Positions 9,098 to 17,647 of a DNA stretch of 64,000 nucleotides are shown piece by piece. A program made the position numbers and the translations under genes. The first letter of the stretch is position 1. Each line of letters begins with the position of its first letter. Origin of the DNA: Rhodovulum sulfidophilum (lineage in GTDB: Bacteria > Pseudomonadota > Alphaproteobacteria > Rhodobacterales > Rhodobacteraceae); contig QFPW01000002.1 of the NCBI GenBank assembly GCA_003241785.1, positions 496,001 through 560,000 on the forward strand, written 5' to 3'. The notes beneath the pieces were generated by a model. The model saw nothing but the letters and a program-made list of their open reading frames with translations. It ran no database searches and was not told the DNA's origin.

Positions 9098-10033
9098 ATG
9101 CCGCTCAGGTTCACATTGCGCCAGCTTGAATATCTCGTCGCGGTCGGCGAGGCCGGGGGCGTGACCCAGGCGGCGGACCGGGTGAACGTGTCGGCGCCCT
9201 CGATCTCGACCGCCATCGCCCAGGTGGAGGCCGAGTTCGGCCTGCCGCTCTTCATCCGCAAGCACGCGCATGGCATGACCCCGACCGGCGCCGGGCGCGC
9301 CTTCCTCGTCCAGGCGCGCGCCGTGCTGGCGGCGGCCGACGAGCTCAACAGTCTCGCGAGCGATATGTCGGGCGTGGTGCGCGGCCCGCTCGGCGTCGGC
9401 TGCCTCATCACCTTCGCGCAGCTGGTGCTGCCCGAGCTGCGCCGCCGGTTCGAGAGCCGGTTCGACGCGGTGGCGGTGCGGCAATACGAGCTCGACCACG
9501 CCGAGATCATCGAGCGGCTGCGGGTGGCCGACATCGACGTCGGCCTGACCTACGACCTCGGCGTGCCGAGCGACATCGTGTTCGAGCCGCTGGCCGAACT
9601 GCCGCCCTTCGTGATGCTGCCGCCCGACGATCCGCTCGCCGGCGCGGGCGCGCTCCGGCCCGAGGATCTGGTGAGCCGGCCGATGGTGCTGCTCGACCTG
9701 CCCTACAGCGGCGACTATTTCCTGTCGATCTTCGGCCGCGTCGGCCTTCGTCCCCGGATCGGCGAGCGCACCCGCGACATGTCGGTGGCCCGGGCCATGG
9801 TCGCGAACGGCTTCGGCTACACGCTCATCAACGCGCGGGCGCAGCACGACATGGCGCCGGATGGCAAGCGGCTCGAATTCGTGCCGCTCGCGGGGCTCGC
9901 GCCGCTGCGGCTGGGGCTCGTGCTGTCGCGCGGCGCGCATCGCACGGCGACGGTCTCGGCCTTCCTCGACCACTGCCGCGAGGTGATCGGCACGGAGGGC
10001 GTGCCGGGGCTGTGGCGCGACAGGGTGCCGTAG
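9098..10033 (+). CDS. LysR-family transcriptional regulator
   Basis: This 311-residue LysR-type activator/repressor has an N-terminal winged helix-turn-helix at about residues 5-65 (LRQLEYLVAV, GGVTQAADRVNVSAPSIST, LFIRKHAHGMTPTGAG) and a C-terminal periplasmic-binding-like effector domain with the QxxDVGLTYD-type sensing strand. The start ATG at 9098 fits the family N-terminus; longer in-frame extensions do not. It is divergent from ftsW and converges on argE through a shared 54-base hairpin. Effector and target are not visible; regulation of the neighbouring amino-acid/ectoine catabolic genes is only a positional guess. Confidence 0.88.
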   Translation: MPLRFTLRQLEYLVAVGEAGGVTQAADRVNVSAPSISTAIAQVEAEFGLPLFIRKHAHGMTPTGAGRAFLVQARAVLAAADELNSLASDMSGVVRGPLGVGCLITFAQLVLPELRRRFESRFDAVAVRQYELDHAEIIERLRVADIDVGLTYDLGVPSDIVFEPLAELPPFVMLPPDDPLAGAGALRPEDLVSRPMVLLDLPYSGDYFLSIFGRVGLRPRIGERTRDMSVARAMVANGFGYTLINARAQHDMAPDGKRLEFVPLAGLAPLRLGLVLSRGAHRTATVSAFLDHCREVIGTEGVPGLWRDRVP

Positions 10034-10083
10034 GGCGGACCTCGGTCCGCCTGCCGGCCACGGCGGACCGAGGTCCGCCCTAC
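10030..10083. terminator. Perfect inverted repeat shared by two convergent genes
   Basis: Two 22-base arms (10030-10051 and 10062-10083) are exact reverse complements around a 10-base loop; the left arm begins GTAGGGCGGACCTCGG. The TAG stop of the LysR gene (10031-10033) lies in the left arm and the TAG of argE (10080-10082) in the right arm, so the hairpin serves both transcripts. There is no clear U-tract. Its core GGCGGACCTC/GAGGTCCGCC recurs in the palindrome at 12273-12298, which suggests a dispersed REP-like family reused here as a bidirectional end signal. Confidence 0.75.
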
Positions 10084-11231
10084 AGGCCCGCGCGCAGCCG
10101 GTCGAGCAAGGTATCGAGCATCGCGTCGCAGCGGCCGAGCTGCTCCTCGGTCACGAATTCATCGGGCTTGTGCCCCTGCGCCATCGACCCCGGGCCGCAG
10201 ACCACGGTCGGCAGGCCGAGCTTCTCGGTGAAGAGCCCGCCCTCGGTGCCGAAGGCGACCTTGATCGTGCCGTTCGCGCCGGTCAGCGACTGCACGAAGC
10301 GCACCACCTCGGCGGCGCCCGGCGTGTCGAGGCCGGGATAGGTGTTGAAGACCTCGATCTCGATCCCGGCCTCGGGGAAGCGCGCCCGCGCCTCGGCGGT
10401 CAGGCGTTCGGCCGCGGCGTGGACCGGCGCAAGCACCGCGTCCGGCCGGTCGGCGGCGACGTTGCGGAGCTCGAAATCCATCACCGCGAGATTGGGCACG
10501 ATGTTGAGGGCGACGCCGCCGTTGAGCTTGCCGACATGCAGCGTCGAATAGGGCACGTCGTAATCGCCGTCGCGCGCGCCCTCCTCCGCGACCCGCGCCT
10601 GTTCGGCGCGGATCACCGCCATCAGATCGGCGGCGAGGTGGAGCGCGTTGAGCCCGGTCGGCGCGAGCGCGGAATGCGCCTCGACGCCGCGACAGGTCGC
10701 GCGCATGCCGGTCTTGCCCTTGTGGCCGGTCGCGACGCGCAGCTCGGTCGGCTCGCCGACGATGCACATCGCCGGCCGCGCCGGGCCCCTGGCGATCAGC
10801 TCGATCAGCGAATGCACGCCGAGGCAGCCCAGTTCCTCGTCATAGGAGAGCGCGAGATGCAGCGGGCTGGCGAGATCCATCCGCCGGGCGCGCAGCATCG
10901 CGGCGATCGCCGAGGCGACGAAGCCCTTCATGTCGGCCGCGCCCCGGCCGTAGAGCCGGCCCCCGTCCCGCGTCAGCGCGAAGGGTGCCCTGGTCCAGTC
11001 CTGGCCGTCGACCGGGACCACGTCGGTATGGCCCGAGAGCATGACGCCGCCCTCGTGCCCGCCGACACTCGCGAAAAGATTAGCCTTGGAGCCGTCGGCG
11101 TTGGGGATCAGCACCGGCTCGATCCCGCCCGCGCGCAGCGTTTCGGCGACATAGTCCATGAGCGGCGCGTTCGGGTCGCGGCTCACGGTCGGGAACGCGA
11201 TCAGGCGCTCCAGTATGTCCAGCGTCTCCAT
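10080..11231 (-). CDS. argE: Acetylornithine deacetylase (M20 family)
   Basis: This 383-residue zinc-dependent M20 metallohydrolase most resembles acetylornithine deacetylase (ArgE), which releases ornithine from N-acetylornithine. Visible motifs are the zinc motif SGHTDVVP near residue 67, GRGAADMKGF, the catalytic SYDEELGC and the dimerisation-lid region. The late GTEGGLF and GPGSMAQGHKPDE motifs are typical of ArgE. It lies 52 bases downstream of doeB on the same strand, so it may be co-transcribed with the ectoine-catabolic genes. A role in deacetylating a related N-acetyl diamino acid is possible. Most Rhodobacterales recycle acetyl groups with ArgJ, which makes a catabolic role plausible. 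Confidence 0.85.
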   Translation of the reverse strand: METLDILERLIAFPTVSRDPNAPLMDYVAETLRAGGIEPVLIPNADGSKANLFASVGGHEGGVMLSGHTDVVPVDGQDWTRAPFALTRDGGRLYGRGAADMKGFVASAIAAMLRARRMDLASPLHLALSYDEELGCLGVHSLIELIARGPARPAMCIVGEPTELRVATGHKGKTGMRATCRGVEAHSALAPTGLNALHLAADLMAVIRAEQARVAEEGARDGDYDVPYSTLHVGKLNGGVALNIVPNLAVMDFELRNVAADRPDAVLAPVHAAAERLTAEARARFPEAGIEIEVFNTYPGLDTPGAAEVVRFVQSLTGANGTIKVAFGTEGGLFTEKLGLPTVVCGPGSMAQGHKPDEFVTEEQLGRCDAMLDTLLDRLRAGL

Positions 11232-11283
11232 CGCGCGTCTCCCTCGCCGAAAGATCCTCGATGCCGCGCCGGCCCGCGTCAGG

Positions 11284-12270
11284 TCAAGCCGGCACCGCGA
11301 CCACCGCCGCGCAGTCGCCGGCCTGGATCAGCCCCGGGAAGTGCCGCGCCGCGAGGATGCCGCCGATCCCGGCGCGTATCTCCTCGGGCGCGACGCCGGT
11401 CCGGTCGACCGCGTGGATCCGCGCGATGACCTCGCCGGCCCGGACCGGCGCGCCGAGATCGAACGTGGTCTCGACCAGGCCGTCGCGCGGCGCGAAGCTG
11501 AAACAGCCCTCGGGCATGTCGAGCCAGCGGGTCTCGCCCGGCTCGGGCGCGCCCGGGAGGATGCCCGCGTGGCGAAGCAGGTTCGCGACGCCCCGCCGGG
11601 CGATCGCCACGGTTTCGGCGCGGGCCGTGCCGCCGCCGCCGAGTTCGGTGGTGACGAAGACCTTGCCGCGCTCCTCGGCGGTGGTGTCGAACATGCCGAC
11701 GGCGTCGATTTCGACCATCCGCGCCGACCAGGGCGCGCCGAAGGCGGCGACGGCCGCCATCGCGCGGGCCTCCTGCCCGGCGTCGGGCAGGACATGCGCG
11801 GCGGCGAAGGGCACGAAATCGAGCGTGCGCCCACCGGAGTGGAAGTCGAGCACGAGGTCGGCGCGGGGCAGGAGCTCGCGCGTGACGAAATCGGCGATCT
11901 TCTCGGTGACGGTGCCATCGGGCCGGCCGGGGAAGAGCCGGTTGAGGTTGCCCCGGTCGATCGGCGAGGTGCGCGTGCCGGCGCGGAAGGCGGGATAGTT
12001 GAGCGCCGGAACGATGATCACCCGGCCGGTCAGCGTCTCGGGCTCCAGCGCGCGGGCGAGGTCGAAGAGCGCGAGCGGCCCTTCGTATTCGTCGCCATGG
12101 TTCGCCCCGGTCAGGAGCGCGGTCGGTCCGGGCGCGCCCGCCACCACGGTGACCGGGATCATCACCGAGCCCCAGGCGGAATCGTCGCGGCTGTGGGGCA
12201 GGCGCAAGTGTCCGTGCTGCTTGCCCTTCGCCTCGAAGTCGACGTCGGGGACGATCGGCGAGGGCCTCAT
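11284..12270 (-). CDS. doeB: N-alpha-acetyl-L-2,4-diaminobutyrate deacetylase DoeB
   Basis: DoeB (EutE) removes acetate from N-alpha-acetyl-diaminobutyrate, the product of ectoine hydrolysis. The 328-residue product belongs to the aspartoacylase/succinylglutamate desuccinylase family: zinc ligands are in TGANHGDEYEG (His58, Glu61) and LDFHSGG, with the substrate arginine motif GNLNRLFPG. The N-terminal region DSAWGSVMIPVTVV is characteristic of DoeB. The start ATG at 12270 has its GGGAGG ribosome-binding site inside a perfect 26-base palindrome. doeA follows upstream on the same strand after a 277-base repeat-bearing spacer. The pairing with doeA makes the assignment strong. Confidence 0.9.
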   Translation of the reverse strand: MRPSPIVPDVDFEAKGKQHGHLRLPHSRDDSAWGSVMIPVTVVAGAPGPTALLTGANHGDEYEGPLALFDLARALEPETLTGRVIIVPALNYPAFRAGTRTSPIDRGNLNRLFPGRPDGTVTEKIADFVTRELLPRADLVLDFHSGGRTLDFVPFAAAHVLPDAGQEARAMAAVAAFGAPWSARMVEIDAVGMFDTTAEERGKVFVTTELGGGGTARAETVAIARRGVANLLRHAGILPGAPEPGETRWLDMPEGCFSFAPRDGLVETTFDLGAPVRAGEVIARIHAVDRTGVAPEEIRAGIGGILAARHFPGLIQAGDCAAVVAVPA

Positions 12271-12272
12271 GC

Positions 12273-12298
12273 GGCGGACCTCCCGCGGGAGGTCCGCC
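12273..12298 (-). promoter_or_regulatory. Palindrome enclosing the doeB ribosome-binding site
   Basis: A perfect 26-base palindrome: arms GGCGGACCTCCCG and CGGGAGGTCCGCC abut directly. On the doeB strand the 3' arm contains GGGAGG, about 8 nt before the ATG at 12270. The folded RNA (11-bp stem, 4-nt loop) would bury the Shine-Dalgarno sequence. Seen: the symmetry and spacing. Inferred: translational control of doeB, or a REP-like element that happens to lie there. Confidence 0.6.
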
Positions 12299-12380
12299 GT
12301 CCCGGGCCTGACCCGGGACCTCGACGCTCGGGGCGGAGGCGCGAGGACAGAGCGTCGGGGCCCCGGGTCAAGCCCGGGGA
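12299..12380. repeat. Intergenic hairpin repeat, copy 1
   Basis: An imperfect inverted repeat of about 80 bases that starts with GTCCCGGGCCTGACCCGGG and ends with the complementary CCCCGGGTCAAGCCCGGGG. Its middle contains CGACGCTC and GAGCGTCG as inner arms. A second copy follows at 12428-12510 in the same orientation. Such GC-rich composite palindromes are typical of REP/BIME-like elements in alphaproteobacteria. Confidence 0.7.
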
Positions 12381-12427
12381 AGCGGAAGGGCAATCGGGAA
12401 GTGGCGCGCGGGGGCTCCCTCGCCGCT

Positions 12428-12510
12428 GTCCCGGGCTCGACCCGGGACCTCGACGACTCGGGCGGAGGCGCGGGGACATGGCGTCGAGGCCCCGGATCAG
12501 ATCGGGGGCG
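12428..12510. repeat. Intergenic hairpin repeat, copy 2
   Basis: Second, diverged copy of the element at 12299-12380. It begins GTCCCGGGCTCGACCCGGG, shares the central GGCGGAGGCGCG with copy 1, and ends with the weaker complement CCCCGGATCAGATCGGGGG. The 47 bases between copies (12381-12427) show nothing else. It lies just after the doeA stop, so it may also end or stabilise doeA mRNA. Confidence 0.65.
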
Positions 12511-12547
12511 GCGGCGCACGTGTGGCGGTGGCGCGCCCGGGACGCGC

Positions 12548-13726
12548 TCACGGTTTCACCAGGAGCTTGCGCGGCACGTCGGCGAGGCATTCGGCGCCGG
12601 TCTCGGTCAGGACGATGCTCTCGGTGATCTCGAGGCCCATGTCGCGCAGCCAGAGGCCGGTCATGAAATGGAAGCACATGCCGGGCCTGAGCTCGGTGGT
12701 GTCGCCGCGACGCAGGCTCATCGTGCGCTCGCCCCAGTCGGGCGGGTAGCTCGCGCCGATCGAATAGCCGGTGCGGCTGTCCTTCTCGAAGCCGAATTTC
12801 GCGAGCGTATCAAAGAAGGCGATCGCGATGTCCTCGCAGCTGTTGCCGGGCCGGGCGGCCGCGAGCCCCGCCTCCATGCCCTCGAGCACCGCCTCCTCGG
12901 CGGCGCGGAATTCCTTCGTCGGTTCGCCGAGGAAGACGGTGCGGCTGAGCGGCACGTGGTAGCGGTGGTAACAGCCGGCGATCTCGAAGAACGTGCCCTC
13001 GCCCGCCTTCATCGGCTTGTCGTCCCAGGTCAGGTGCGGCGCGGCGGCGTCCGCGCCCGAGGGCAGCATCGGCACGATCGCCGGATAATCGCCGCCGACG
13101 CCGTCGGCGCCCCTGATGCCGGCGGAATAGATCTCGGCCACCAGGTCGCATTTGCGCATCCCGGGCTCGATCACCTCGGCGATGCGCGCGTGCATCGCCT
13201 CGACGATCCGCGCCGCCTTGCGCATATAGTCGAGCTCCCGGGCGCTCTTGACCGCGCGCCGCCAGTTCACGAGCCCGGTCGCGTCGAGGAACCGCGCCGC
13301 CGGCAGCGCGCCGGTCAGCGTGGCGTGGGCCGCGGCGGTGTACCAGTAGTTGTCGAGCTCAACCCCGATCCGCGCCGCGCCGAGCCCGAGGTCGGACAGG
13401 AGGCCGCCCAGCACCCGCATCGGATGGCGCTCGGTCGACTGGACGTAGCTGTCGGGATAGCCGCGGATCCGGTCCCGCGCCATGTAGACGGTCCGGAGCG
13501 CGCCCTCGGCGTCCATCGCCCGGCCGAACCAGATCGGCTCGCCGTCGGGCGGGATGATCACCGCCTGGTGCACGTAGAACGACCAGCCGTCATAGCCGGT
13601 GAGCCAGTTCATGTTGGTCGGGTCGCTGACGATCAGCGCCTCGACGCCGCGCTCCGCCATCGCGCTCCGCGTCGCCGACAGCCGCTCGGCGAACTCCGCC
13701 CGGGAAAATCTGAGCTCGACGTCCAT
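12548..13726 (-). CDS. doeA: Ectoine hydrolase DoeA
   Basis: DoeA (EutD) opens the ectoine ring to give N-acetyl-diaminobutyrates, the first step in using this compatible solute as carbon and nitrogen source. The 392-residue product is a creatinase/M24-type fold with an N-terminal domain (DPTNMNWLTGYDGWSFY) and a pita-bread C-terminal domain. The motif GYSIGASYPPDWGERTMSL is a strong DoeA signature, and HxxxG/E-type metal positions are replaced as in creatinase-like members. The start ATG at 13726 has a GGAGG site upstream. doeB lies downstream. No ectoine transporter (UehABC/TeaABC) or EnuR regulator lies nearby. Confidence 0.9.
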   Translation of the reverse strand: MDVELRFSRAEFAERLSATRSAMAERGVEALIVSDPTNMNWLTGYDGWSFYVHQAVIIPPDGEPIWFGRAMDAEGALRTVYMARDRIRGYPDSYVQSTERHPMRVLGGLLSDLGLGAARIGVELDNYWYTAAAHATLTGALPAARFLDATGLVNWRRAVKSARELDYMRKAARIVEAMHARIAEVIEPGMRKCDLVAEIYSAGIRGADGVGGDYPAIVPMLPSGADAAAPHLTWDDKPMKAGEGTFFEIAGCYHRYHVPLSRTVFLGEPTKEFRAAEEAVLEGMEAGLAAARPGNSCEDIAIAFFDTLAKFGFEKDSRTGYSIGASYPPDWGERTMSLRRGDTTELRPGMCFHFMTGLWLRDMGLEITESIVLTETGAECLADVPRKLLVKP

Positions 13727-13862
13727 CCTGGCCTCCTCGCCCCTGGGCACGCCGCAGGTTGGCGCATCGGGTGGCGACGCGCCAGAGGCCATCCGCGCCC
13801 CGACCGGCCCTTGCGGCGGCGCGCCGGGCGTGATCCACTTCGCGCCGCAGCGGAGGAACACG

Positions 13863-14984
13863 ATGGCCGAGGCCGGGGTCAGCATCGAACGGTCGGACGC
13901 GGCCACGCGGGTCGTCTTCTCCGGCCGGCTCGTCATCGCGACGCTGTCCGCGGCGCAGCGCGCGCTCGCCGATCTCGCGGCGAAGAACGCGGTGAAGCTC
14001 GATCTCGGCGGGGTCGAGAAGCTCGACACCTCGGGCGCCTGGCTCGTCATCGACCTCGCGCGCCGGCTCGAGGCCGAGGGGCTGTCGGTGGCGGTCGAGA
14101 ACGCCTCGCCGGTGCAGGCCTCGCTGATCGAGACCGTGCGCAAGTCCGTTCCCGAGGAAGAGGCCGCGGCGAAGCCCCGGACGGGCTTCGTCCAGTGGCT
14201 GGAACAGGTGGGCGAATACGCGGCCGAGACCGGGGCCGGCGCGCTCGCGCTGCTCGATTTCCTCGGCCGCACGCTGGCGCGCTTCGCCGTGCTCGCGCTC
14301 ACGCCCTGGCGCATCCGCTGGACCTCGACGGTCTTTCACATGCGCGAGGTCGGGCTCAACGCGGTGCCGATCGTCTCGCTCATGTCCTTCCTGATCGGCG
14401 TCGTGCTCGCCTTCCAGGGCGCGGCGCAGCTCAAGCAGTTCGGCGCCGGGATCTTCATCGTCGACCTGATCGCGATCTCGGTGCTGCGCGAGCTCGGGAT
14501 CCTGCTGACCGCGATCATCGTCGCCGGCCGCTCCGGCTCCGCCTTCACCGCGGCGATCGGCTCGATGAAGATGCGCGAGGAAATCGACGCGATGCGCACG
14601 CTCGGCCTCGACCCGATCGAGGTGCTGGTCGTGCCGCGGGTTCTGGCGCTGCTCCTGATGCTGCCGATCCTCGGCTTCATCGCGAATTGCATGGGCCTGC
14701 TCGGCGGCCTCGTGATGGCCTGGATCGAGCTCGACGTCTCGCCGCTCATGTACATCACGCGGCTGCAGAACTCGGTCGGCGTCTGGCACTATCTCGTCGG
14801 CATCATCAAGGCGCCGTTCTTCGCGGTGATCATCGCGATCGTCGGCTGCTTCAAGGGCATGTGCGTCGAGGGCAACGCGGAATCGCTTGGGCGGATGACC
14901 TCGCAGTCGGTCGTCGCCGCGATCTTCCTCGTGATCGCCGCCGACGCGCTGTTCTCGGTCTTCTTCGCATTGGTGGGCGTGTGA
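13863..14984 (+). CDS. STAS-fused MlaE-family ABC permease
   Basis: This 373-residue inner-membrane protein joins an N-terminal STAS domain (about residues 1-95, with the LDTSGAW motif) to an MlaE-type permease (residues 130-373) with about five membrane segments. The permease has the family motifs GRSGSAFTAAIGSMKMREEIDAM and the late GNAESLGRMTSQSVV. In the E. coli Mla system the STAS protein (MlaB) is separate, so here MlaB and MlaE equivalents are one chain. It is the first gene of a four-gene lipid-transport operon and overlaps the ATPase gene by 4 bases (GTGA). Likely role: transport of lipids between outer and inner membrane. Confidence 0.9.
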   Translation: MAEAGVSIERSDAATRVVFSGRLVIATLSAAQRALADLAAKNAVKLDLGGVEKLDTSGAWLVIDLARRLEAEGLSVAVENASPVQASLIETVRKSVPEEEAAAKPRTGFVQWLEQVGEYAAETGAGALALLDFLGRTLARFAVLALTPWRIRWTSTVFHMREVGLNAVPIVSLMSFLIGVVLAFQGAAQLKQFGAGIFIVDLIAISVLRELGILLTAIIVAGRSGSAFTAAIGSMKMREEIDAMRTLGLDPIEVLVVPRVLALLLMLPILGFIANCMGLLGGLVMAWIELDVSPLMYITRLQNSVGVWHYLVGIIKAPFFAVIIAIVGCFKGMCVEGNAESLGRMTSQSVVAAIFLVIAADALFSVFFALVGV

Positions 14985-15781
14985 GCGATCTTTCGGACCC
15001 GGCGCGCGGGCAGGACGGCCGCGAGGTCGTCATCGAGGTGCGCGACCTCGTCACCCGTTTCGGCACCCATACGGTGCATGACGGGCTGAACCTCGACGTG
15101 TTCCGGGGCGAGGTGCTCGGCATCGTCGGCGGCTCGGGCACCGGAAAATCGGTGCTTCTGCGCGAGATCGCCGGGCTGACCGAGCCCGCGAGCGGCGCGA
15201 TCAGGGTCTTCGGCACCGACATGCTGAGGGCGTCCCTGCCCGAGCGCCAGAACGTGGAGCGGCGCTGGGGCGTGATGTTCCAGGACGGCGCGCTCTTCTC
15301 GGCGCTGACCGTCGCCGAAAACGTCGAAGTGCCGATGCGCGGCCAGACGAACCTCGACCCGAAGACCCGCCGCGCGCTCGCCGAGCTCAAGGTCAGCCTC
15401 GCGGGATTGCCGCGGAACGCCAACGACAAATATCCGTCCGAGCTTTCGGGCGGCATGAAGAAGCGCGCCGGCCTCGCCCGGGCGCTGGCCCTCGACCCCG
15501 AGATCGTCTTCCTCGACGAGCCGACCGCGGGGCTCGACCCGATCGGCGCGGCGGCCTTCGACCAGCTGATCCGGGAGCTGCAGAAGAGCCTCGGGCTGAC
15601 CGTCTTCCTCGTGACGCACGATCTCGACAGCCTGCACGCGGTCTGCGACCGGATCGCCGTGCTCGCGGAAAAGAAGGTGCTGGTGACCGGCACGATGAGC
15701 GAGATGCTCACCGTCGATCATCCCTGGGTGCACGAATATTTCCATGGTCCGCGCGCCCGTGCCGCCCTCGCCTCGGCGTGA
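14981..15781 (+). CDS. MlaF-family ABC transporter ATPase
   Basis: This 266-residue ATPase would power the adjacent MlaE-type permease. It has Walker A GGSGTGKS, the Q-loop MFQDGALFSALTV, the signature LSGGMKKRAGLARA, Walker B EIVFLDEPTAGLDP and a switch His in VTHDL. The M-K-K-R residues after the signature are typical of MlaF. The GTG start overlaps the permease stop, so translation is coupled. It is a paralogue of the ATPase at 60868-61695. Confidence 0.9.
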   Translation: MSDLSDPARGQDGREVVIEVRDLVTRFGTHTVHDGLNLDVFRGEVLGIVGGSGTGKSVLLREIAGLTEPASGAIRVFGTDMLRASLPERQNVERRWGVMFQDGALFSALTVAENVEVPMRGQTNLDPKTRRALAELKVSLAGLPRNANDKYPSELSGGMKKRAGLARALALDPEIVFLDEPTAGLDPIGAAAFDQLIRELQKSLGLTVFLVTHDLDSLHAVCDRIAVLAEKKVLVTGTMSEMLTVDHPWVHEYFHGPRARAALASA

Positions 15782-15931
15782 CCGGCGCGACCCGGTCGGT
15801 CGCTGCTTTCGACGCACTGCAAAAACTGCTCGTCACCGGCATTTCGGCGGGTTACTCACCGGTGTCGGCCGCCGGAGCGCCGCGGTCGCGAGGTCGCGGG
15901 CGGGGCCGGACGCGAACAGATCGGAGGGGAG

Positions 15932-17647
15932 ATGGAAACCCGGGCGAACTATGTGCTCATCGGGGCCTTCACACTCGCGGGAGTGCTTGGCGTCCTCGGA
16001 TTCTTCATCTGGCTCGCCAATCTGCAACTCGATCGGCAGTACGCGCATTTCGACATTCTGTTCGACAATGTCTCGGGCCTCGCGGTCGGCGGAGACGTGC
16101 GGTTCAACGGTGTCTCGGTCGGACAGGCGACCTCGGTCGACCTTTATGAAAAGGATCCGTCCAAGGTCATCGTCCGGGTCCAGGTCGACGCCGACACGCC
16201 GGTCAAGGTCGACACCACGGCCCAGCTTCGCGCCCAGGGCGTGACGGGTCTCTCCTTCATCGAGCTCGACGGCGGCGACCCGCGGTCGGAGCGACTGCAG
16301 GACGCGAACGGCGCGGTGCCGGTGATCGTCGCCCAACGCTCGATCGTCCAGACGCTGACCCAGTCGGCCCCGAACCTGCTCACCCAGGCGACCGTCCTGA
16401 TGAACCGCGCCGAAGCGCTGCTGAGCGCGCAGAACGTCGCCCATGTCGCGCAGATCCTCGGCAATCTCGAGGGCGCCTCCGCCTCGCTCGACAGCGCGCT
16501 CGGCGAAGTCCCGGGCGTCGCGCAGTCCATCTCGCAGGCGACGAGCCATTTCGGCGATTTCACCGCGCAGCTCGACACCGCGGGCCCGGCGATCGTCTCC
16601 GCGCTCGACGCGGCCAAGACCACCTTCGGCGAGGCCAACCGCGCGCTCGACGCCGCGACGACCACGCTCGGCACCGCGAATACCACGTTCGACGGGGCGA
16701 ACGCGGTGATCCGGGACGAGATCCCGCCGCTGGTCGGGCGGATCGACGCGACGATCCAGTCGCTCGACGCGATGGTCGCGACGCTCCAGGCCAATGGCGA
16801 GGCGACGCTCAAGGGCGTCGGCGTGGTCGCGGACACCGCCGACGCCCGGCTGGTCGAGCTGCGCGCGACGATCGCGGGCCTGGACGAGACGCTGAGCAAG
16901 ACGCGCGACACGCTGACGACGATCGGCGGGACGGCGACCAGCATCCAGACCCTGGTCGACGGCGAGGGCACCGGGCTCGTCACCGACGCCCGCGGCACCT
17001 TCCAGCGCGCGAACCAGGCGCTCGATTCGCTGAACCGGACGCTGGATCAGGACGTTCCCCGGATCGTCGCGAGCGTGGACGACGCGACCGCCAAGGCGAA
17101 CGCGGCGATCACCCAGCTGAGCACCGACCTCACGTCGGCGACGGGCGGCCTGCCCTCGCTGATCGCGAACGCGGACCGCGCCTTCTCCGTGGGGGCCGTG
17201 ACCTTCGCCGACGCCAGCCGGACCCTCGCGCAGGTCGGGACGCTCGCGGACGACGCGCGCGGCACGCTGGCCGCCGCCGACACCGCGCTCGGCACCGCCA
17301 ATTCGGTGCTCCAGACCGACCTGGCGCCGATGGCGGCCGACCTGCGGGATTCGGCGGCGCGGCTGTCGGCCTCGGCCACCACGGTCGCGGCGGATCTGCC
17401 GGCGATCACCGGGCAGATCCGCGACACGCTCGGGCGGGCCGACCAGCTCGTCGCGCAGCTCAACGCGGTGGCGGCGACCTCGGGGCCTGCGATCAACAAT
17501 TTCGCCGCGCGCGGCCTGCCGAACTTCGACGCCTTCGCCTCCGAGGCACGGGTGCTCGTCGCCTCGCTCGACCGGCTGATCGCGGATATCCAGCGGAACC
17601 CCACCCGCTTCTTCCTTGGCAATACGCTTCCGGAGTACAGACGATGA
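15932..17647 (+). CDS. MCE/MlaD-family lipid transport protein
   Basis: A 571-residue protein anchored by one N-terminal membrane helix (about residues 8-30), followed by a single MCE domain (about 40-115, FDNVSGLAVGGDVRFNGVSVG). After that comes a long Ala/Asp/Thr-rich helical region, with repeated ALxxAxTTLxTANT-like segments, that probably forms a periplasmic needle or tunnel. It is much longer than E. coli MlaD (about 180 residues) and closer in build to PqiB- or Mce-like subunits. It lies 150 bases after the ATPase gene and overlaps the lipoprotein gene by 4 bases. Confidence 0.88.
   Translation: METRANYVLIGAFTLAGVLGVLGFFIWLANLQLDRQYAHFDILFDNVSGLAVGGDVRFNGVSVGQATSVDLYEKDPSKVIVRVQVDADTPVKVDTTAQLRAQGVTGLSFIELDGGDPRSERLQDANGAVPVIVAQRSIVQTLTQSAPNLLTQATVLMNRAEALLSAQNVAHVAQILGNLEGASASLDSALGEVPGVAQSISQATSHFGDFTAQLDTAGPAIVSALDAAKTTFGEANRALDAATTTLGTANTTFDGANAVIRDEIPPLVGRIDATIQSLDAMVATLQANGEATLKGVGVVADTADARLVELRATIAGLDETLSKTRDTLTTIGGTATSIQTLVDGEGTGLVTDARGTFQRANQALDSLNRTLDQDVPRIVASVDDATAKANAAITQLSTDLTSATGGLPSLIANADRAFSVGAVTFADASRTLAQVGTLADDARGTLAAADTALGTANSVLQTDLAPMAADLRDSAARLSASATTVAADLPAITGQIRDTLGRADQLVAQLNAVAATSGPAINNFAARGLPNFDAFASEARVLVASLDRLIADIQRNPTRFFLGNTLPEYRR

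Noticed and set aside
11999..15781. A 1,260-codon open frame on the plus strand
   Set aside because: It only reads through the antisense of doeB and doeA and an alternate frame of the permease gene before joining the MlaF frame at 14981. Codon content is Arg/Pro-rich as in GC-rich shadow frames.
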